A stretch of DNA of 64,000 nt from Segatella copri (GCF_002224675.1 NZ_NMPZ01000002.1:62001-126000); one strand, 5' to 3'; counted from the stretch's first letter, positions 1 to 9,267 are shown. The notes: generated by a model not told the origin, from the sequence alone. Translations and numbers: made by a program.

Positions 1-39
1 ATCTATATCCAAAACGGAAAGAAATTCGTGATAAAATAA
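1..39 (+). CDS. C-terminal end of a secreted protein, probable T9SS sorting tail (partial)
   Basis: Only the last 12 codons lie in the window: the reading IYIQNGKKFVIK followed by TAA. The pattern (Y-I-x-N-G-K-K-x-V-x-K at the extreme C-terminus) is that of the type A C-terminal signal used by the type IX secretion system of Bacteroidota, which targets proteins to the cell surface. The GH30 gene follows 53 bases downstream on the same strand, so this may be another enzyme of the same glycan locus. The body of the protein is outside the window and its function cannot be told. Confidence 0.55.
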   Translation: MYIQNGKKFVIK

Positions 40-92
40 CAGCAAGGGCATCCATCTGCCTTTTGAACAACTCATCAAACAAAAATTCTATT

Positions 93-1667
93 ATGGCACA
101 TAATTATATGAAATACGGTGCTTTATCTGCATTGCTCATCGCCAGCATCAACATGCAGGCAGCACAGGAAGGAACAACCCGTTATACCATCCTTACCCAA
201 AGCCCGGAGCAGCACATCCAGCACTTCGGTGCCAGCGATGCATGGAGTATGCAGTTTCTCGGTCTATGGTCAGAGAAACAGCAGCAGCAGATTGCCGACT
301 GGCTCTTCTCTACCGAGAATGATGCCTTAGGCAAACCTAAAGGCATCGGCTTGTCTATCTGGCGATTCAATCTGGGAGCCGGAAGCGAGGAACAGGGAGA
401 GGCTTCGCAGATTCAGCCGGGCACAAGAACCCAATGCTTTCTCAATGCTGACGGCACCTACGACTGGAGCAAACAGGCTGGACAGCGCAAGTTCCTCAAG
501 CTCGCCAAGCAGAGAGGTGTGCCTTATTTCCTCGCCTTCTGTAACTCAGCACCCGTGTTCTATACCAAGAACGGACTCGCAACCAACACAGGACGCGGCG
601 GCACCATCAATCTGAAGGATGATTGCTACGGCAAATTCGGAAAGTTCATCGCCACATCTCTCAAAGGCATCGAAGAGCACGATGGCATCCACTTCAACTA
701 CATCAGCCCTATCAACGAGCCGGATGGACATTGGAACTGGACAGGACCGAAGCAGGAAGGAACCCCAGCCACCAACCGCGAGTTTGCCAAGGTGGCAAAG
801 GAAGTAAGCAAGGCATTGGTAAAAAACAAGCTCAACACCGAGATTCTCATCAATGAGTCGAGTGACTATCGCTGCATGCTTGGCACCCATATGGCCGACT
901 GGCAGCGAGGCTACGAAATCAACTCCTTCTTCACCAAGGACAGTACGCAGACCTATCTGGGCAAGACCAAGCAACTCCCCCCTCTCATCGGTGCTCACAG
1001 CTACTGGACCAATACCCCAATTCCATACATGAGAGAAATCAGAATGAAGATTAGGGAAGCATGTAAGCAGAAGAACATCAAGTTCTGGCAAACAGAACTC
1101 TGCATCATGGGCAACGACGAGGAGATTGGCGGCGGAACTCCTTACGACTTCTCGATGAAGACAGCCCTCTATGTGGCTCGTGTCATCCATCATGACCTGG
1201 TATATGCCAATGCCGAGAGCTGGAGCTGGTGGCGTTCTGCAGGCGGTGACTACCGCGATGGACTCATCCGCATCTACAGCAAGGATGGATGGAAGAGCGG
1301 CTGGGCAGTAGATTCCAAGTTGATGTGGGCACTCGGCAACTACTCTCGCTTTATCCGTCCAGGTGCCCAGCGTTTCGATATCGCTACAACTTCTGCCGAC
1401 GGAAAGCAGATAGAGGAAGGCTACAACGACCCTTACGGAGTAATGTGTTCTGCCTATCAGAATGCCGACGGCAAATGGGTGATTGTGGCAATCAACTATT
1501 CTGAGGATGTGAAGCCTGTCAACTTCCAACTCGATAATCATGAGCAGAAAAGCTGGCAGATGTATCGTACCAGTGACATCTCTGCCGAGAGTTTAGCGCC
1601 TGTTGGAAGTTGCGATGGGACCACGCAGTTGGCTCCACGAAGCATTACGACTTTTATGCAAAAATGA
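93..1667 (+). CDS. GH30-family glycoside hydrolase, possibly endo-beta-1,6-galactanase
   Basis: Secreted or surface enzyme of 524 aa. A signal peptide covers about residues 6-24 (KYGALSALLIASINMQA). The catalytic (beta/alpha)8 barrel shows the clan A glutamates: the acid/base in SPINEPDGHW (E209) and the likely nucleophile in FWQTELCIMG (E335). A small beta domain closes the C-terminus (VIVAINYSEDVKPVNF). The overall look is closest to GH30 members that cut beta-1,6-galactan side chains; substrate is inferred, not seen. An in-frame TTG lies further upstream at 63, but ATG at 93, or the next ATG at 108, fits the signal peptide better. It is followed on the same strand by a GH35 beta-galactosidase, which would suit stepwise breakdown of an arabinogalactan-type glycan. 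Confidence 0.85.
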   Translation: MAHNYMKYGALSALLIASINMQAAQEGTTRYTILTQSPEQHIQHFGASDAWSMQFLGLWSEKQQQQIADWLFSTENDALGKPKGIGLSIWRFNLGAGSEEQGEASQIQPGTRTQCFLNADGTYDWSKQAGQRKFLKLAKQRGVPYFLAFCNSAPVFYTKNGLATNTGRGGTINLKDDCYGKFGKFIATSLKGIEEHDGIHFNYISPINEPDGHWNWTGPKQEGTPATNREFAKVAKEVSKALVKNKLNTEILINESSDYRCMLGTHMADWQRGYEINSFFTKDSTQTYLGKTKQLPPLIGAHSYWTNTPIPYMREIRMKIREACKQKNIKFWQTELCIMGNDEEIGGGTPYDFSMKTALYVARVIHHDLVYANAESWSWWRSAGGDYRDGLIRIYSKDGWKSGWAVDSKLMWALGNYSRFIRPGAQRFDIATTSADGKQIEEGYNDPYGVMCSAYQNADGKWVIVAINYSEDVKPVNFQLDNHEQKSWQMYRTSDISAESLAPVGSCDGTTQLAPRSITTFMQK

Positions 1668-1689
1668 TTGAAATAGTCCCTTTTTAACG

Positions 1690-1749
1690 AAAAATCCCCT
1701 TTATTGAACGATTTTTATCCTTCATAAAGGAGATTTTCCGTTATCTTTG
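1690..1749 (+). promoter_or_regulatory. inverted repeat and TATCTTTG promoter before the GH35 gene
   Basis: An imperfect inverted repeat (AAATCCCCTTTA at about 1691-1702 and TAAAGGAGATTT at about 1725-1736) is followed directly by TATCTTTG at 1742-1749, a -7 box of the Bacteroidota type. No good TTTG -33 box is visible. The repeat may end GH30 transcription or act as an operator for GH35. Confidence 0.45.
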
Positions 1750-1786
1750 CAAATGTTTTATCAAGAATACTAAAAAAATAAGTATA

Positions 1787-4153
1787 ATGACAGTAACAAC
1801 TTCAATCAAGACATTAGCCTTTGCCTCACTATTGGCACTGGCACCGGCTCAGATGATGGCGGCACAAAAAGGTGGCACCTTCACTACCGGCGACAAGACA
1901 TTCCTTCTCAATGGCAAACCTTTCGTGGTTAAGGCTGCCGAGTTGCACTACCCTCGTATTCCTCGTGCCTATTGGGAGCATCGCATCAAGATGTGCAAGG
2001 CTCTTGGCATGAATACCGTCTGCCTCTATGTGTTCTGGAATATCCATGAGCAGGAGGAAGGCAAATTCGACTTCACAGGCAACAACGATGTGGCTGCTTT
2101 CTGCCGCCTCGCTCAGAAGAACGGCATGTATGTCATCGTTCGCCCGGGTCCATACGTTTGTGCTGAATGGGAAATGGGTGGTCTGCCTTGGTGGCTCCTC
2201 AAGAAGAAGGATATCCGTCTGCGTGAGCAGGATCCTTACTTCATGCAGCGAGTAGAAATCTTCGAGAAGGAAGTGGGCAAGCAGCTGGCTCCACTCACCA
2301 TCCAGAACGGCGGTCCTATCATCATGGTTCAGGTGGAGAACGAATATGGTTCTTACGGCAAGGACAAGCCATACGTAAGTGCCATCCGCGACATCGTCCG
2401 CAAGAGCGGATTCGACAAGGTGAGCCTCTTCCAGTGCGACTGGTCATCCAACTTCCTGAACAATGGTCTCGATGACCTGACCTGGACCATGAACTTCGGT
2501 ACAGGTGCCAATATCGACCAGCAGTTTAAGCGTCTCGGCGAGGTTCGTCCGAATGCTCCTAAGATGTGCTCAGAGTTCTGGAGCGGCTGGTTCGACAAGT
2601 GGGGAGCACGCCACGAGACCCGTCCTGCCAAGGATATGGTAGAAGGAATGGACGAGATGCTGAGCAAAGGCATCAGCTTCTCTCTCTATATGACCCACGG
2701 CGGAACCAGCTTCGGCCATTGGGCAGGTGCCAACTCTCCTGGTTTCCAGCCAGACGTAACCTCATACGATTACGATGCCCCTATCAACGAATGGGGATTG
2801 GCTACTCCTAAGTTCTATGAACTCCAGAAGATGATGGCGAAATACAACGACGGCAAGAAGTTGCCAGCCGTGCCTAAGGCTCCGATGCAGATCATCAAGG
2901 TGCCAGAGTTCAAGTTTACCGAATACAAGCCATTGAGCTATGGTATCGGAAAGGCGAAGGAAACCCATGCTCCACTGAGTTTCGAGGATATGGACATGGG
3001 ATGGGGTACCATGGTTTATGAAACCCAGGTTCCTGCCATCGAAAGTACATCAACCCTGACCGGCGAGTTCCACGACTTTGCCCAGGTATATGTGAACGGA
3101 AAATATGTAGGCAAGATAGACCGTGTGAAGAATGAGAAATCACTCGAATTGCCAGCCATGCCACAGGGTGCACAGCTCACCATCGTGGTAGAAGGTATGG
3201 GAAGAATCAACTTCGGTCGTGCCATCAAGGACTACAAGGGTATCATCGGCAACGTAACCCTCACTACACAGAAAGAGGATTGCGAACTTGCCCTCACCCC
3301 TACCCGATGGAACAACAGCAGCATCGCTGATGATTACCAGACAGCTGTGAATGCACTCGCCATGCCAACCAACAAGATGCGCGGTCTCCAGACCAAAGCG
3401 GGTTACTATCGCGGCTACTTCAACCTGAAGAAGGTGGGCGACACCTTTATTAATATGGAGGCATTCGGCAAGGGTCAGGTTTATGTCAACGGGCATGCCC
3501 TCGGCCGCTTCTGGCAGATTGGTCCTCAGCAGACCTTATATCTTCCAGGCTGCTGGTTGAAGAAGGGCAAGAACGAGGTGATTGTTCTCGACGTTGTAGG
3601 TCCTAAGGGTGAAGCAGGAAAGCCAGGTTCTACCGTGGCTCCTACCGCTTTCTGCCAGGATCATCCGGAGCTCGACAAGCTGAATCTCGAAAAGAGCAAC
3701 AAGCACAACGAGCCAGGTCATCGCATGGATCTCAATTCAGAGATTCCAGTATTGAAGGACGAGTTCAAGGCTGGCAACGGCTGGCAGACCATCAAGCTCG
3801 ACAAGCCTGTAACCGGTCGCTACTTCGCCATCCAGGCAGAGAGCAGCCAGAGTGGTGACAGTCAGATTGCCATCGCCGAGGTTTATCTCCAGGATGCACA
3901 GGGCAACCGCATCGACCGCAACAACTGGGTGGCTTACTACGCTGACAGCGAGAAGGGTAACTCAACTCTCGACAAGATGTTCGACCTCCAGGAGAGCACC
4001 TACTGGCAGACCGAGAAGGGCGCAAACTTCCCACATCTGGGAATCGTGGATATGGGCAAGGAGGTAACCATCTCAGCCTTCGAGTACTTGCCACGTGCCG
4101 AGCAGGGTGCACCGGGCAGCGTCAAGGGCTTTAAGCTCTACGTTAGAAAATAA
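1787..4153 (+). CDS. GH35 beta-galactosidase with C-terminal discoidin-like domain
   Basis: Exo-acting beta-galactosidase of 788 aa, probably periplasmic or surface bound. The signal peptide ends near residue 26 (LALAPAQMMAAQ). The GH35 barrel spans about residues 33-350. The acid/base is in the signature VENEYGSYG (E186) and the nucleophile in MCSEFWSGWFDKWG (E263). Galactose-binding-like beta domains follow (about 390-610), with a typical final motif GRFWQIGPQQTLYLPGCWLK. The last 130 residues look like an F5/8 type C (discoidin) module (RYFAIQAESSQ; ISAFEYLPRAE), a common carbohydrate-binding addition. ATG at 1787 follows a TATCTTTG promoter by about 40 bases. The gene is downstream of GH30 on the same strand and ends before a hairpin terminator. 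Confidence 0.95.
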   Translation: MTVTTSIKTLAFASLLALAPAQMMAAQKGGTFTTGDKTFLLNGKPFVVKAAELHYPRIPRAYWEHRIKMCKALGMNTVCLYVFWNIHEQEEGKFDFTGNNDVAAFCRLAQKNGMYVIVRPGPYVCAEWEMGGLPWWLLKKKDIRLREQDPYFMQRVEIFEKEVGKQLAPLTIQNGGPIIMVQVENEYGSYGKDKPYVSAIRDIVRKSGFDKVSLFQCDWSSNFLNNGLDDLTWTMNFGTGANIDQQFKRLGEVRPNAPKMCSEFWSGWFDKWGARHETRPAKDMVEGMDEMLSKGISFSLYMTHGGTSFGHWAGANSPGFQPDVTSYDYDAPINEWGLATPKFYELQKMMAKYNDGKKLPAVPKAPMQIIKVPEFKFTEYKPLSYGIGKAKETHAPLSFEDMDMGWGTMVYETQVPAIESTSTLTGEFHDFAQVYVNGKYVGKIDRVKNEKSLELPAMPQGAQLTIVVEGMGRINFGRAIKDYKGIIGNVTLTTQKEDCELALTPTRWNNSSIADDYQTAVNALAMPTNKMRGLQTKAGYYRGYFNLKKVGDTFINMEAFGKGQVYVNGHALGRFWQIGPQQTLYLPGCWLKKGKNEVIVLDVVGPKGEAGKPGSTVAPTAFCQDHPELDKLNLEKSNKHNEPGHRMDLNSEIPVLKDEFKAGNGWQTIKLDKPVTGRYFAIQAESSQSGDSQIAIAEVYLQDAQGNRIDRNNWVAYYADSEKGNSTLDKMFDLQESTYWQTEKGANFPHLGIVDMGKEVTISAFEYLPRAEQGAPGSVKGFKLYVRK

Positions 4154-4260
4154 AAAGATAGTTCATAGGTTTGGTCAGCCACAGGCTGACTGTGGATAAT
4201 TAACACATATAGTTTAAAATGTAGTATTTCTATTGGAGAATAGAAAGTTAGTTAGATTGC

Positions 4261-4297
4261 AAAAAAGAGGTAGATGTGAATCTGCCTCTTTTTTCGT
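4261..4297 (+). terminator. rho-independent terminator after GH35
   Basis: The stem AAAAAAGAGGTAGA / TCTGCCTCTTTTTT with a 6-base loop ends in a T run. It lies about 108 bases after the GH35 stop codon. Confidence 0.7.
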
Positions 4298-4364
4298 ATA
4301 TATAAAAACTCCTTATTTCGTATATATTAAAACTCCTTTTTTAGTATATAATAAATTCCTTCTC
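4293..4364. repeat. three tandem copies of a 24-bp A+T-rich repeat
   Basis: Three imperfect units start at 4293, 4317 and 4341, each of the form TT(C/A)GTATATA(T/A).. AAA.TCCTT. The array lies between the GH35 terminator and the fhs promoter, ending about 55 bases upstream of the fhs -7 box, so it may be a protein-binding array for fhs. There is no reading frame that explains it. Confidence 0.6.
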
Positions 4365-4389
4365 CCCCTCTTTTTGTTTTTTTTATACA

Positions 4390-4427
4390 TTGATATGCCA
4401 TTATGTGAATACTTTTGCGTATCTTTG
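4390..4427 (+). promoter_or_regulatory. Bacteroidota-type promoter of fhs
   Basis: TATCTTTG at 4420-4427 is a -7 box, with TTG at 4390-4392 about 27 bases upstream as a weak -33 element. Transcription would start near 4434, which rules out the long in-frame extension that begins at 4233. Confidence 0.6.
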
Positions 4428-4451
4428 CAGCAAAATACAAATACATTTTTT

Positions 4452-6116
4452 ATGTTGACAGATATTGAAATAGCTAAATCAGTAAAATTGCGCCCCATCA
4501 ATGAGGTTGCAGCTGAACTTGGAATCCATGAAGACCAAGTAGAGAACTACGGCCGTTACATCGCTAAGATTACTACGGACAAGATCGACACCAACAAGTT
4601 TAAGAACCATCATCTCATCCTCGTCACTGCTATCAGCCCTACCAAGGCAGGCAATGGCAAGACCACCGTATCTGTAGGTCTCGCCCTCGGTATGCAGAAG
4701 ATTGGCAAGAAAGCTGTCGTTGCCCTGCGTGAACCATCTCTCGGACCTTGCTTCGGCATGAAGGGTGGTGCTGCCGGCGGCGGTTATGCCCAGGTATTGC
4801 CTATGGATAAGATCAATCTTCACTTCACTGGCGACTTCCACGCTATCACAGAGGCTAACAACATGATTGCTGCCCTGCTCGATAACTACCGTTTCCAGCA
4901 CGAAGCTGAAGGCTTCAAGCTCAAGAAGATTCTCTGGCGCCGCGTGATGGATGTGAATGACCGTGGTCTCCGCCGCATCATCACCGGTATCGGTGATAAG
5001 AACGGTATCGAGACAGAGGCAGGATTCGATATCACTCCAGCTTCAGAAATCATGGCTATCATGTGTTTCGCAACAAGTGTTGACGACCTCCGCCGTCGCA
5101 TCGACAATATTCTCCTGGGTATCACTGAGGATGACAAGCCATTCACCGTCAAGGATATGGGTGTAGGTGGCAGTATTGTTGCCCTCCTCCTCGATGCCCT
5201 GAAGCCAAACCTGGTTCAGACCACAGAGGGAACTCCTGCTTTTGTTCACTGCGGTCCTTTCGCCAACATCGCTCATGGCTGTAACTCTGTGATGGCTACA
5301 GCAGCAGCTCTCGAATATGGCGACTATGCCATCACTGAGGCAGGATTCGGTGCTGATCTCGGCGCAGAGAAGTTCTACAACATCAAGTGCCGCAAGACTG
5401 GTTTGCAGCCAGACCTTACCGTTCTCGTCGTTACTCTCCAGGCATTGAAGATGCATGGTGGCGTAGCTCAGGAAGACATCAAGAAGCCAAACGTAGCTGG
5501 TATGGAAGCTGGCTATTGGAACCTCGACAAGCATGTGAAGAACCTGCAGAGCTTTGGTCAGACTGTAGTCATCGCCTTCAATAAGTTTGCTACTGATACC
5601 GATGAAGAAATCGAGGTATTGCGCAAGCACTGCGAGGAGATGGGCTGCGGATTCGCTGTCAACAGTGCCTTCGCCGAAGGTGGCAAGGGTGCAATGGAGT
5701 TGGCAGAGCTCGTTGTGAAGACCATCGATGAGCATCCATCTGCTCCTCTCTACTTCACTTACGATGACGATGAGCCTGTAGAGAAGAAGATTGAGGATGT
5801 AGCCTTCAACCTCTATGGTGCCGGCAGCGTAACCTTGAGCGATTCTGCCAAGTCTATGATCGAGGAAATTAAGAAGTTGGGTGCCGAGAAGTTCCCTATC
5901 TGTATCGCCAAGACTCAGTATAGCTTCTCTACCGATGCCAAGGCATACGGTCCTACAGAAGGCTTCGAACTCCACGTTCGCGACATCACCGTGAATATGG
6001 GCGCCGAGATGATCGTAGTCATCGCGGGTCCTATCATGCGTATGCCAGGTTTGCCAAAGAGCCCACAGGCTGAGCGCATCGATGTGGTGAATGGTGAGAT
6101 TACAGGTCTTTCATAA
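4452..6116 (+). CDS. fhs: formate--tetrahydrofolate ligase
   Basis: Makes 10-formyltetrahydrofolate from formate, ATP and THF in the cytoplasm, feeding purine synthesis and one-carbon metabolism. The protein is 554 aa, the usual size of the family. The ATP-binding loop is [10 protein letters not shown], and the family signature around [19 protein letters not shown] is intact. The C-terminal region keeps [11 protein letters not shown] and the closing [10 protein letters not shown] motif. The frame is open upstream to 4233, but those 73 codons read as low-complexity sequence and cross a promoter, so ATG at 4452 ([10 protein letters not shown]) is the start. It is a single-gene unit, closed by a strong terminator facing queH. 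Confidence 0.98.
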   Translation: MLTDIEIAKSVKLRPINEVAAELGIHEDQVENYGRYIAKITTDKIDTNKFKNHHLILVTAISPTKAGNGKTTVSVGLALGMQKIGKKAVVALREPSLGPCFGMKGGAAGGGYAQVLPMDKINLHFTGDFHAITEANNMIAALLDNYRFQHEAEGFKLKKILWRRVMDVNDRGLRRIITGIGDKNGIETEAGFDITPASEIMAIMCFATSVDDLRRRIDNILLGITEDDKPFTVKDMGVGGSIVALLLDALKPNLVQTTEGTPAFVHCGPFANIAHGCNSVMATAAALEYGDYAITEAGFGADLGAEKFYNIKCRKTGLQPDLTVLVVTLQALKMHGGVAQEDIKKPNVAGMEAGYWNLDKHVKNLQSFGQTVVIAFNKFATDTDEEIEVLRKHCEEMGCGFAVNSAFAEGGKGAMELAELVVKTIDEHPSAPLYFTYDDDEPVEKKIEDVAFNLYGAGSVTLSDSAKSMIEEIKKLGAEKFPICIAKTQYSFSTDAKAYGPTEGFELHVRDITVNMGAEMIVVIAGPIMRMPGLPKSPQAERIDVVNGEITGLS

Positions 6117-6121
6117 ATACG

Positions 6122-6160
6122 AAAAAAGGCTGCTTCCCGCTTCGGGAAGCAGCCTTTTTT
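6122..6160. terminator. bidirectional terminator between fhs and queH
   Basis: A 17-bp stem (AAAAAAGGCTGCTTCCC and its complement) around a 5-base loop has T runs on both strands. It sits between two convergent genes and can serve both. Confidence 0.9.
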
Positions 6161-6164
6161 AATC

Positions 6165-6770
6165 TTATCTCATGCTGAATTCACAACCGCAATATAGCTG
6201 GTTATAGAATTCATTCTGTTTCAGCAATTCTCCTCGGCGGTTCTGCAAACCGCCCTTTCTCCAGTTCATATCCCACCACTCTACATCCGGGCATCCTTCT
6301 ACCGCAATATGTCCTGCGGCATCTATCTGCTTGATGTTCTTCCATCTCGATGAAGCCAGCGTGGTGGTAAGCAGATGGAATCCATGTTCCTGGGCATACC
6401 TGGCAGCATGGGTCAGACGATATCGGAAACACACCGAGCAGCGGCTTCCCCGCTCCGGTTCCTTCTCCAATCCCCTGATGGTAGCCAACCACTCCTCATG
6501 GTCGTACTCATCCTCTACATAAGGCACCTGCTGCGCCTCCAGAAATCTCATCAACTCGTGTTTGCGGATATCGAACTCCTGCTGCGGATAGATATTGCTG
6601 TTACTGAAATACACGGTTGGCTTCATGCCATTGCGAAGCATACACTCTACGATAGCCGATGAACAGGGTGCACAACAGGCATGCAGCAACACCGACATTC
6701 CTTCAGCCTTGCTTCCATCCGGGAGAGTAAGTTTCACGAATTTATATTGTTCTTCTACGGGAATCTTCAT
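6165..6770 (-). CDS. queH: epoxyqueuosine reductase QueH
   Basis: Reduces epoxyqueuosine to queuosine in tRNA, the last step of queuosine synthesis; QueH is the non-cobalamin alternative to QueG. The protein is 201 aa, typical for the former DUF208 family. It shows the paired cysteines HACCAPCSSA near residue 33, the second cysteine pair CSVCFRYRL, and the closing YCGCEFS; together these are the metal/iron-sulfur ligands of the family. ATG at 6770 is the only good start. Its promoter lies about 175 bases upstream, leaving an unusually long, hairpin-rich leader, described separately. Confidence 0.93.
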   Translation of the reverse strand: MKIPVEEQYKFVKLTLPDGSKAEGMSVLLHACCAPCSSAIVECMLRNGMKPTVYFSNSNIYPQQEFDIRKHELMRFLEAQQVPYVEDEYDHEEWLATIRGLEKEPERGSRCSVCFRYRLTHAARYAQEHGFHLLTTTLASSRWKNIKQIDAAGHIAVEGCPDVEWWDMNWRKGGLQNRRGELLKQNEFYNQLYCGCEFSMR

Positions 6771-6853
6771 TTTACCTTGAACTTTAAACTTTGAATTTTA
6801 TGATGAGTATTCTTAGCGAATACCTTGCTTATTTCTAATGATAAAGTGAGCGG

Positions 6854-6954
6854 AAAAAGCGGGATTTCGCTTTTTGGGCAAAAAAAACAAATGGAGTACA
6901 GTCTCTCGACACCCCCCATTTGCCCAAATATATGCGAAAACTGATGCAAAGATA
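6854..6954 (-). promoter_or_regulatory. queH promoter and hairpin leader (possible attenuator or small RNA)
   Basis: Read on the minus strand: a TATCTTTG -7 box at 6954-6947, then a hairpin with arms CAAATGG (6922-6916) and CCATTTG (6894-6888), followed by eight T residues (6887-6880). That is a full intrinsic terminator about 55 nt after the predicted start. A second hairpin (AAAAAGCG / CGCTTTTT, 6875-6854) with T-rich flank follows before queH. The leader may stop transcription conditionally, or make a separate short RNA. I could not match it to a preQ1 riboswitch. The rest of the 342-base gap holds nothing else I recognise. Confidence 0.5.
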
Positions 6955-7112
6955 CGATTAATTTTTGAGTTACCAAATTTTTAAGCGATAATTTTTCGTC
7001 TAAATGAATAAATATCGATTTTTTAACCAAAACTTAACAGTTTGCATCAGCAAATTAACGTTTTTATTCAATTCTTCGGGAACTGTGAGATGTCTGACTA
7101 CCAGTCTGTTTT

Positions 7113-8249
7113 CTAACCCAAGTCACGCTTCAGGGTGATGACCGTCATCTCCGGCCAGGCACCCAGTCGGAAAGGGAATGATCCGCCCAATCCGGCAGAA
7201 ACATAGAGCAGCTGCCTGCCCAGCCAGTATTCTCCACCCCACTCCTTGAAAGCCATGTGGGCAGGAGTGAAGTTACCTATCTTCAACTGTCCGGCGTGGG
7301 TATGTCCCGCCAGGGTCAGATGAGCTCCGGTCTTCTGTACTTCCCTTCTCCAATGGTGCGGATCGTGGGTAAGCACTATCTTGAAAGCATCCTTCGCCAC
7401 TCCCTTCATCGCCTTCTTCAGGTTACTGCGATTGGTAAACGGAGGCTGTCCGGCATTCTCCACACCGATGATTTCTATCGAAGCCATACCGTGCGATACC
7501 GTAAAATGCTCGTTCATCAGCTGATGCCATCCCATCTCATTCTGCAACTGGAAGAGGAGTCGGCGGTTCTTTCTCAAGGCACTCAGACTATGGTTGGTAT
7601 TATATTCGCAGTAATCGTGGTTACCCCAAACCGAGAAGATACCATCAGGAGCATGCAGCTTCTTCAGATCTTCCACATAAGGTTCCACCTCATCGGCAGC
7701 ATTGTTCACCAGGTCGCCGGTAAAGAGCATCATCTCCACCCCCTCGGCATTGGCTCTTTCCACCACCTTTCTCACGAAGTCGGCACCCTTCGGAAAGGTA
7801 CCGAGATGCAGATCCGTAAAATGCAGAATCTTATAGCCATCGAAGTAAGGAGGCAGATCGGCAGAAGAATAAGTCACGTATTTCACCTCCAGTCGCTTCC
7901 ATCCCTCCACGAATCCATAGAGGAACCATCCCATCACCGCCAGGGCAGGCAGGATGGCGAAGAACCAAGGCATGAAGAATTCGAAGAGGATGAATACCAC
8001 CTTCGGCATCACAGAGAAAAGAATGAGAGAGAAAAGCACTCTCACCGATGTGCGATGAAACTTGCCCAACTGCAGTCCCACCTCAGCCAGGATGATGAGC
8101 AGAGAGGGAATCCACCAGAGGATGGCTAGCGGCAGAGGCCACTCCCCCACTCCGATATGCCACAGCCAGGCATCGGGCACCAGTGTCATAGCTCCGATGC
8201 CTACTATATACATAAGTGATCTGAAAAACTTCTTGATAACCTTATTCAT
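7113..8249 (-). CDS. membrane-anchored metallophosphoesterase (YaeI/YkuE-like)
   Basis: Protein of 378 aa with a calcineurin-like dimetal phosphoesterase domain behind an N-terminal membrane region. About four hydrophobic segments occupy residues 8-130. The metal-binding blocks follow in order: HFTDLHLG, FTGDLVNN, WGNHDYCEY, LTHDPHHW and LAGHTHAGQ. Relatives act on lipid-linked or phosphodiester substrates at the membrane; the substrate here is unknown. A second gene of the same type lies at 61096-62328, and the two share the catalytic blocks and domain order. It is transcribed alone; the gap to the divergent NigD-like gene is 196 bases. Confidence 0.88.
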   Translation of the reverse strand: MNKVIKKFFRSLMYIVGIGAMTLVPDAWLWHIGVGEWPLPLAILWWIPSLLIILAEVGLQLGKFHRTSVRVLFSLILFSVMPKVVFILFEFFMPWFFAILPALAVMGWFLYGFVEGWKRLEVKYVTYSSADLPPYFDGYKILHFTDLHLGTFPKGADFVRKVVERANAEGVEMMLFTGDLVNNAADEVEPYVEDLKKLHAPDGIFSVWGNHDYCEYNTNHSLSALRKNRRLLFQLQNEMGWHQLMNEHFTVSHGMASIEIIGVENAGQPPFTNRSNLKKAMKGVAKDAFKIVLTHDPHHWRREVQKTGAHLTLAGHTHAGQLKIGNFTPAHMAFKEWGGEYWLGRQLLYVSAGLGGSFPFRLGAWPEMTVITLKRDLG

Positions 8250-8445
8250 CTACCTATTTCTATTAAGCTATTCGCTGCATCCCCAGTCAGGGCGCAACAA
8301 CTTTCTGCAAAGGTAATGTAAATTGAAGACACTACAAAATAAATGGGAATCTCAAAATTACATTTAACTTTCTTTTGCCAAATCAGAAGCAAGATTTCGC
8401 ATCTTCGGGCATTTTATAGACAGAAAGATTTAAAAAGAAAAAGTT

Positions 8446-9198
8446 ATGAGAAAGATCAATTTCAAGAAAATCGGGCTCGCAGTAGCCCTGCTGATGTCAG
8501 CATTCACCTTTCAGTCGTGTGATTCTGATGATGATACCAACTGGGATCAGGTTTTACCTAATGCCCTAGTAACAGTCAAGCAGAATGCAGATGCCTGCTA
8601 TCTGCAGTTGGATGACAACACCACATTGCTCGCCAAGAACCTTAAGACTCCAGTCTTTGATGGCAAGGAGGTTAGAGCACTCGTCAACTATACAGCTACC
8701 GACGAGAAGAGCGACAAGTATTCTCAGGTAGTAAATGTCAACTGGATTGACAGCATTCTCACCAAGAAGCCAGCACCTTATCTCTCTACTCCGGCAGAGA
8801 ACGATGCGAAGTATGGCAATGATGAGGTAGATATCGTTCGCGATTGGGTAACAGTAGCCGAGGATGGTTATCTCACTCTCCGCTTCCGTGCTCTCTGGGG
8901 CGGTCAGAAGCCACACATCATCAACCTTCTCACCGGTGTAAACCCAGAGAATCCATACGAGGTAGAGCTTCGTCACAATCAGAATGGTGATGCCAAGTAT
9001 CGTGTAGGCGATGCTCTGGTAGCCTTCAACCTCAACGATGCCCTGCCAGATACCAATGGCAAGACTGTGAAGCTCACCATCCGCTGGAAGTCGAGCAATG
9101 GTGACAAGAAGGTAGATTTCAACTACTGTTCACGCAAGGCAATCACCAATGCCAAGCAGCTGGACGGCTACAGCCAGACAGGTAAGGCTATAAAGTAA
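8446..9198 (+). CDS. NigD-like lipoprotein
   Basis: Protein of 250 aa with a lipoprotein signal: MRKINFKKIGLAVALLMSAF, then the lipobox FQSC with Cys at residue 25, followed by an acidic stretch (DSDDD). That acidic stretch is usual for surface-exposed Bacteroidota lipoproteins. The motif PNALVTVKQ...CYLQLDDNTTL is the recognisable start of the NigD-like family, and RALVNYTATDE fits its first beta domain. NigD proteins are named from a Prevotella bacteriocin (nigrescin) gene cluster, but their function is not known. No bacteriocin genes are nearby. It is a single-gene unit with its own terminator. Confidence 0.85.
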   Translation: MRKINFKKIGLAVALLMSAFTFQSCDSDDDTNWDQVLPNALVTVKQNADACYLQLDDNTTLLAKNLKTPVFDGKEVRALVNYTATDEKSDKYSQVVNVNWIDSILTKKPAPYLSTPAENDAKYGNDEVDIVRDWVTVAEDGYLTLRFRALWGGQKPHIINLLTGVNPENPYEVELRHNQNGDAKYRVGDALVAFNLNDALPDTNGKTVKLTIRWKSSNGDKKVDFNYCSRKAITNAKQLDGYSQTGKAIK

Positions 9199-9220
9199 AA
9201 GATTGATAAAGTAAAACGCC

Positions 9221-9267
9221 TATCCCCTGATGCTTCTCTTCAGAGAATCCATCAGGGGATTTTTTAT
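9221..9267 (+). terminator. terminator after the NigD-like gene
   Basis: The stem ATCCCCTGATG / CATCAGGGGAT is followed by TTTTTTATA. It lies 23 bases after the stop codon and before the convergent vsr gene. Confidence 0.85.

Noticed and set aside
546..1541. Open frame of 331 codons on the minus strand
   Set aside because: Lies entirely opposite the GH30 gene; composition is that of a mirrored coding strand and no family motif is visible.
4233..4451. N-terminal extension of fhs by 73 codons
   Set aside because: Crosses the tandem repeats and the promoter at 4420; the family start is [10 protein letters not shown] at 4452.
5043..5975. Open frame of 310 codons on the minus strand
   Set aside because: Antisense to fhs, which is certain; no start signals or motifs.
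6854..6954. preQ1 riboswitch before queH
   Set aside because: The short preQ1-I pattern (C-rich loop and A-rich tail pseudoknot) could not be found; kept only as an unspecified leader.
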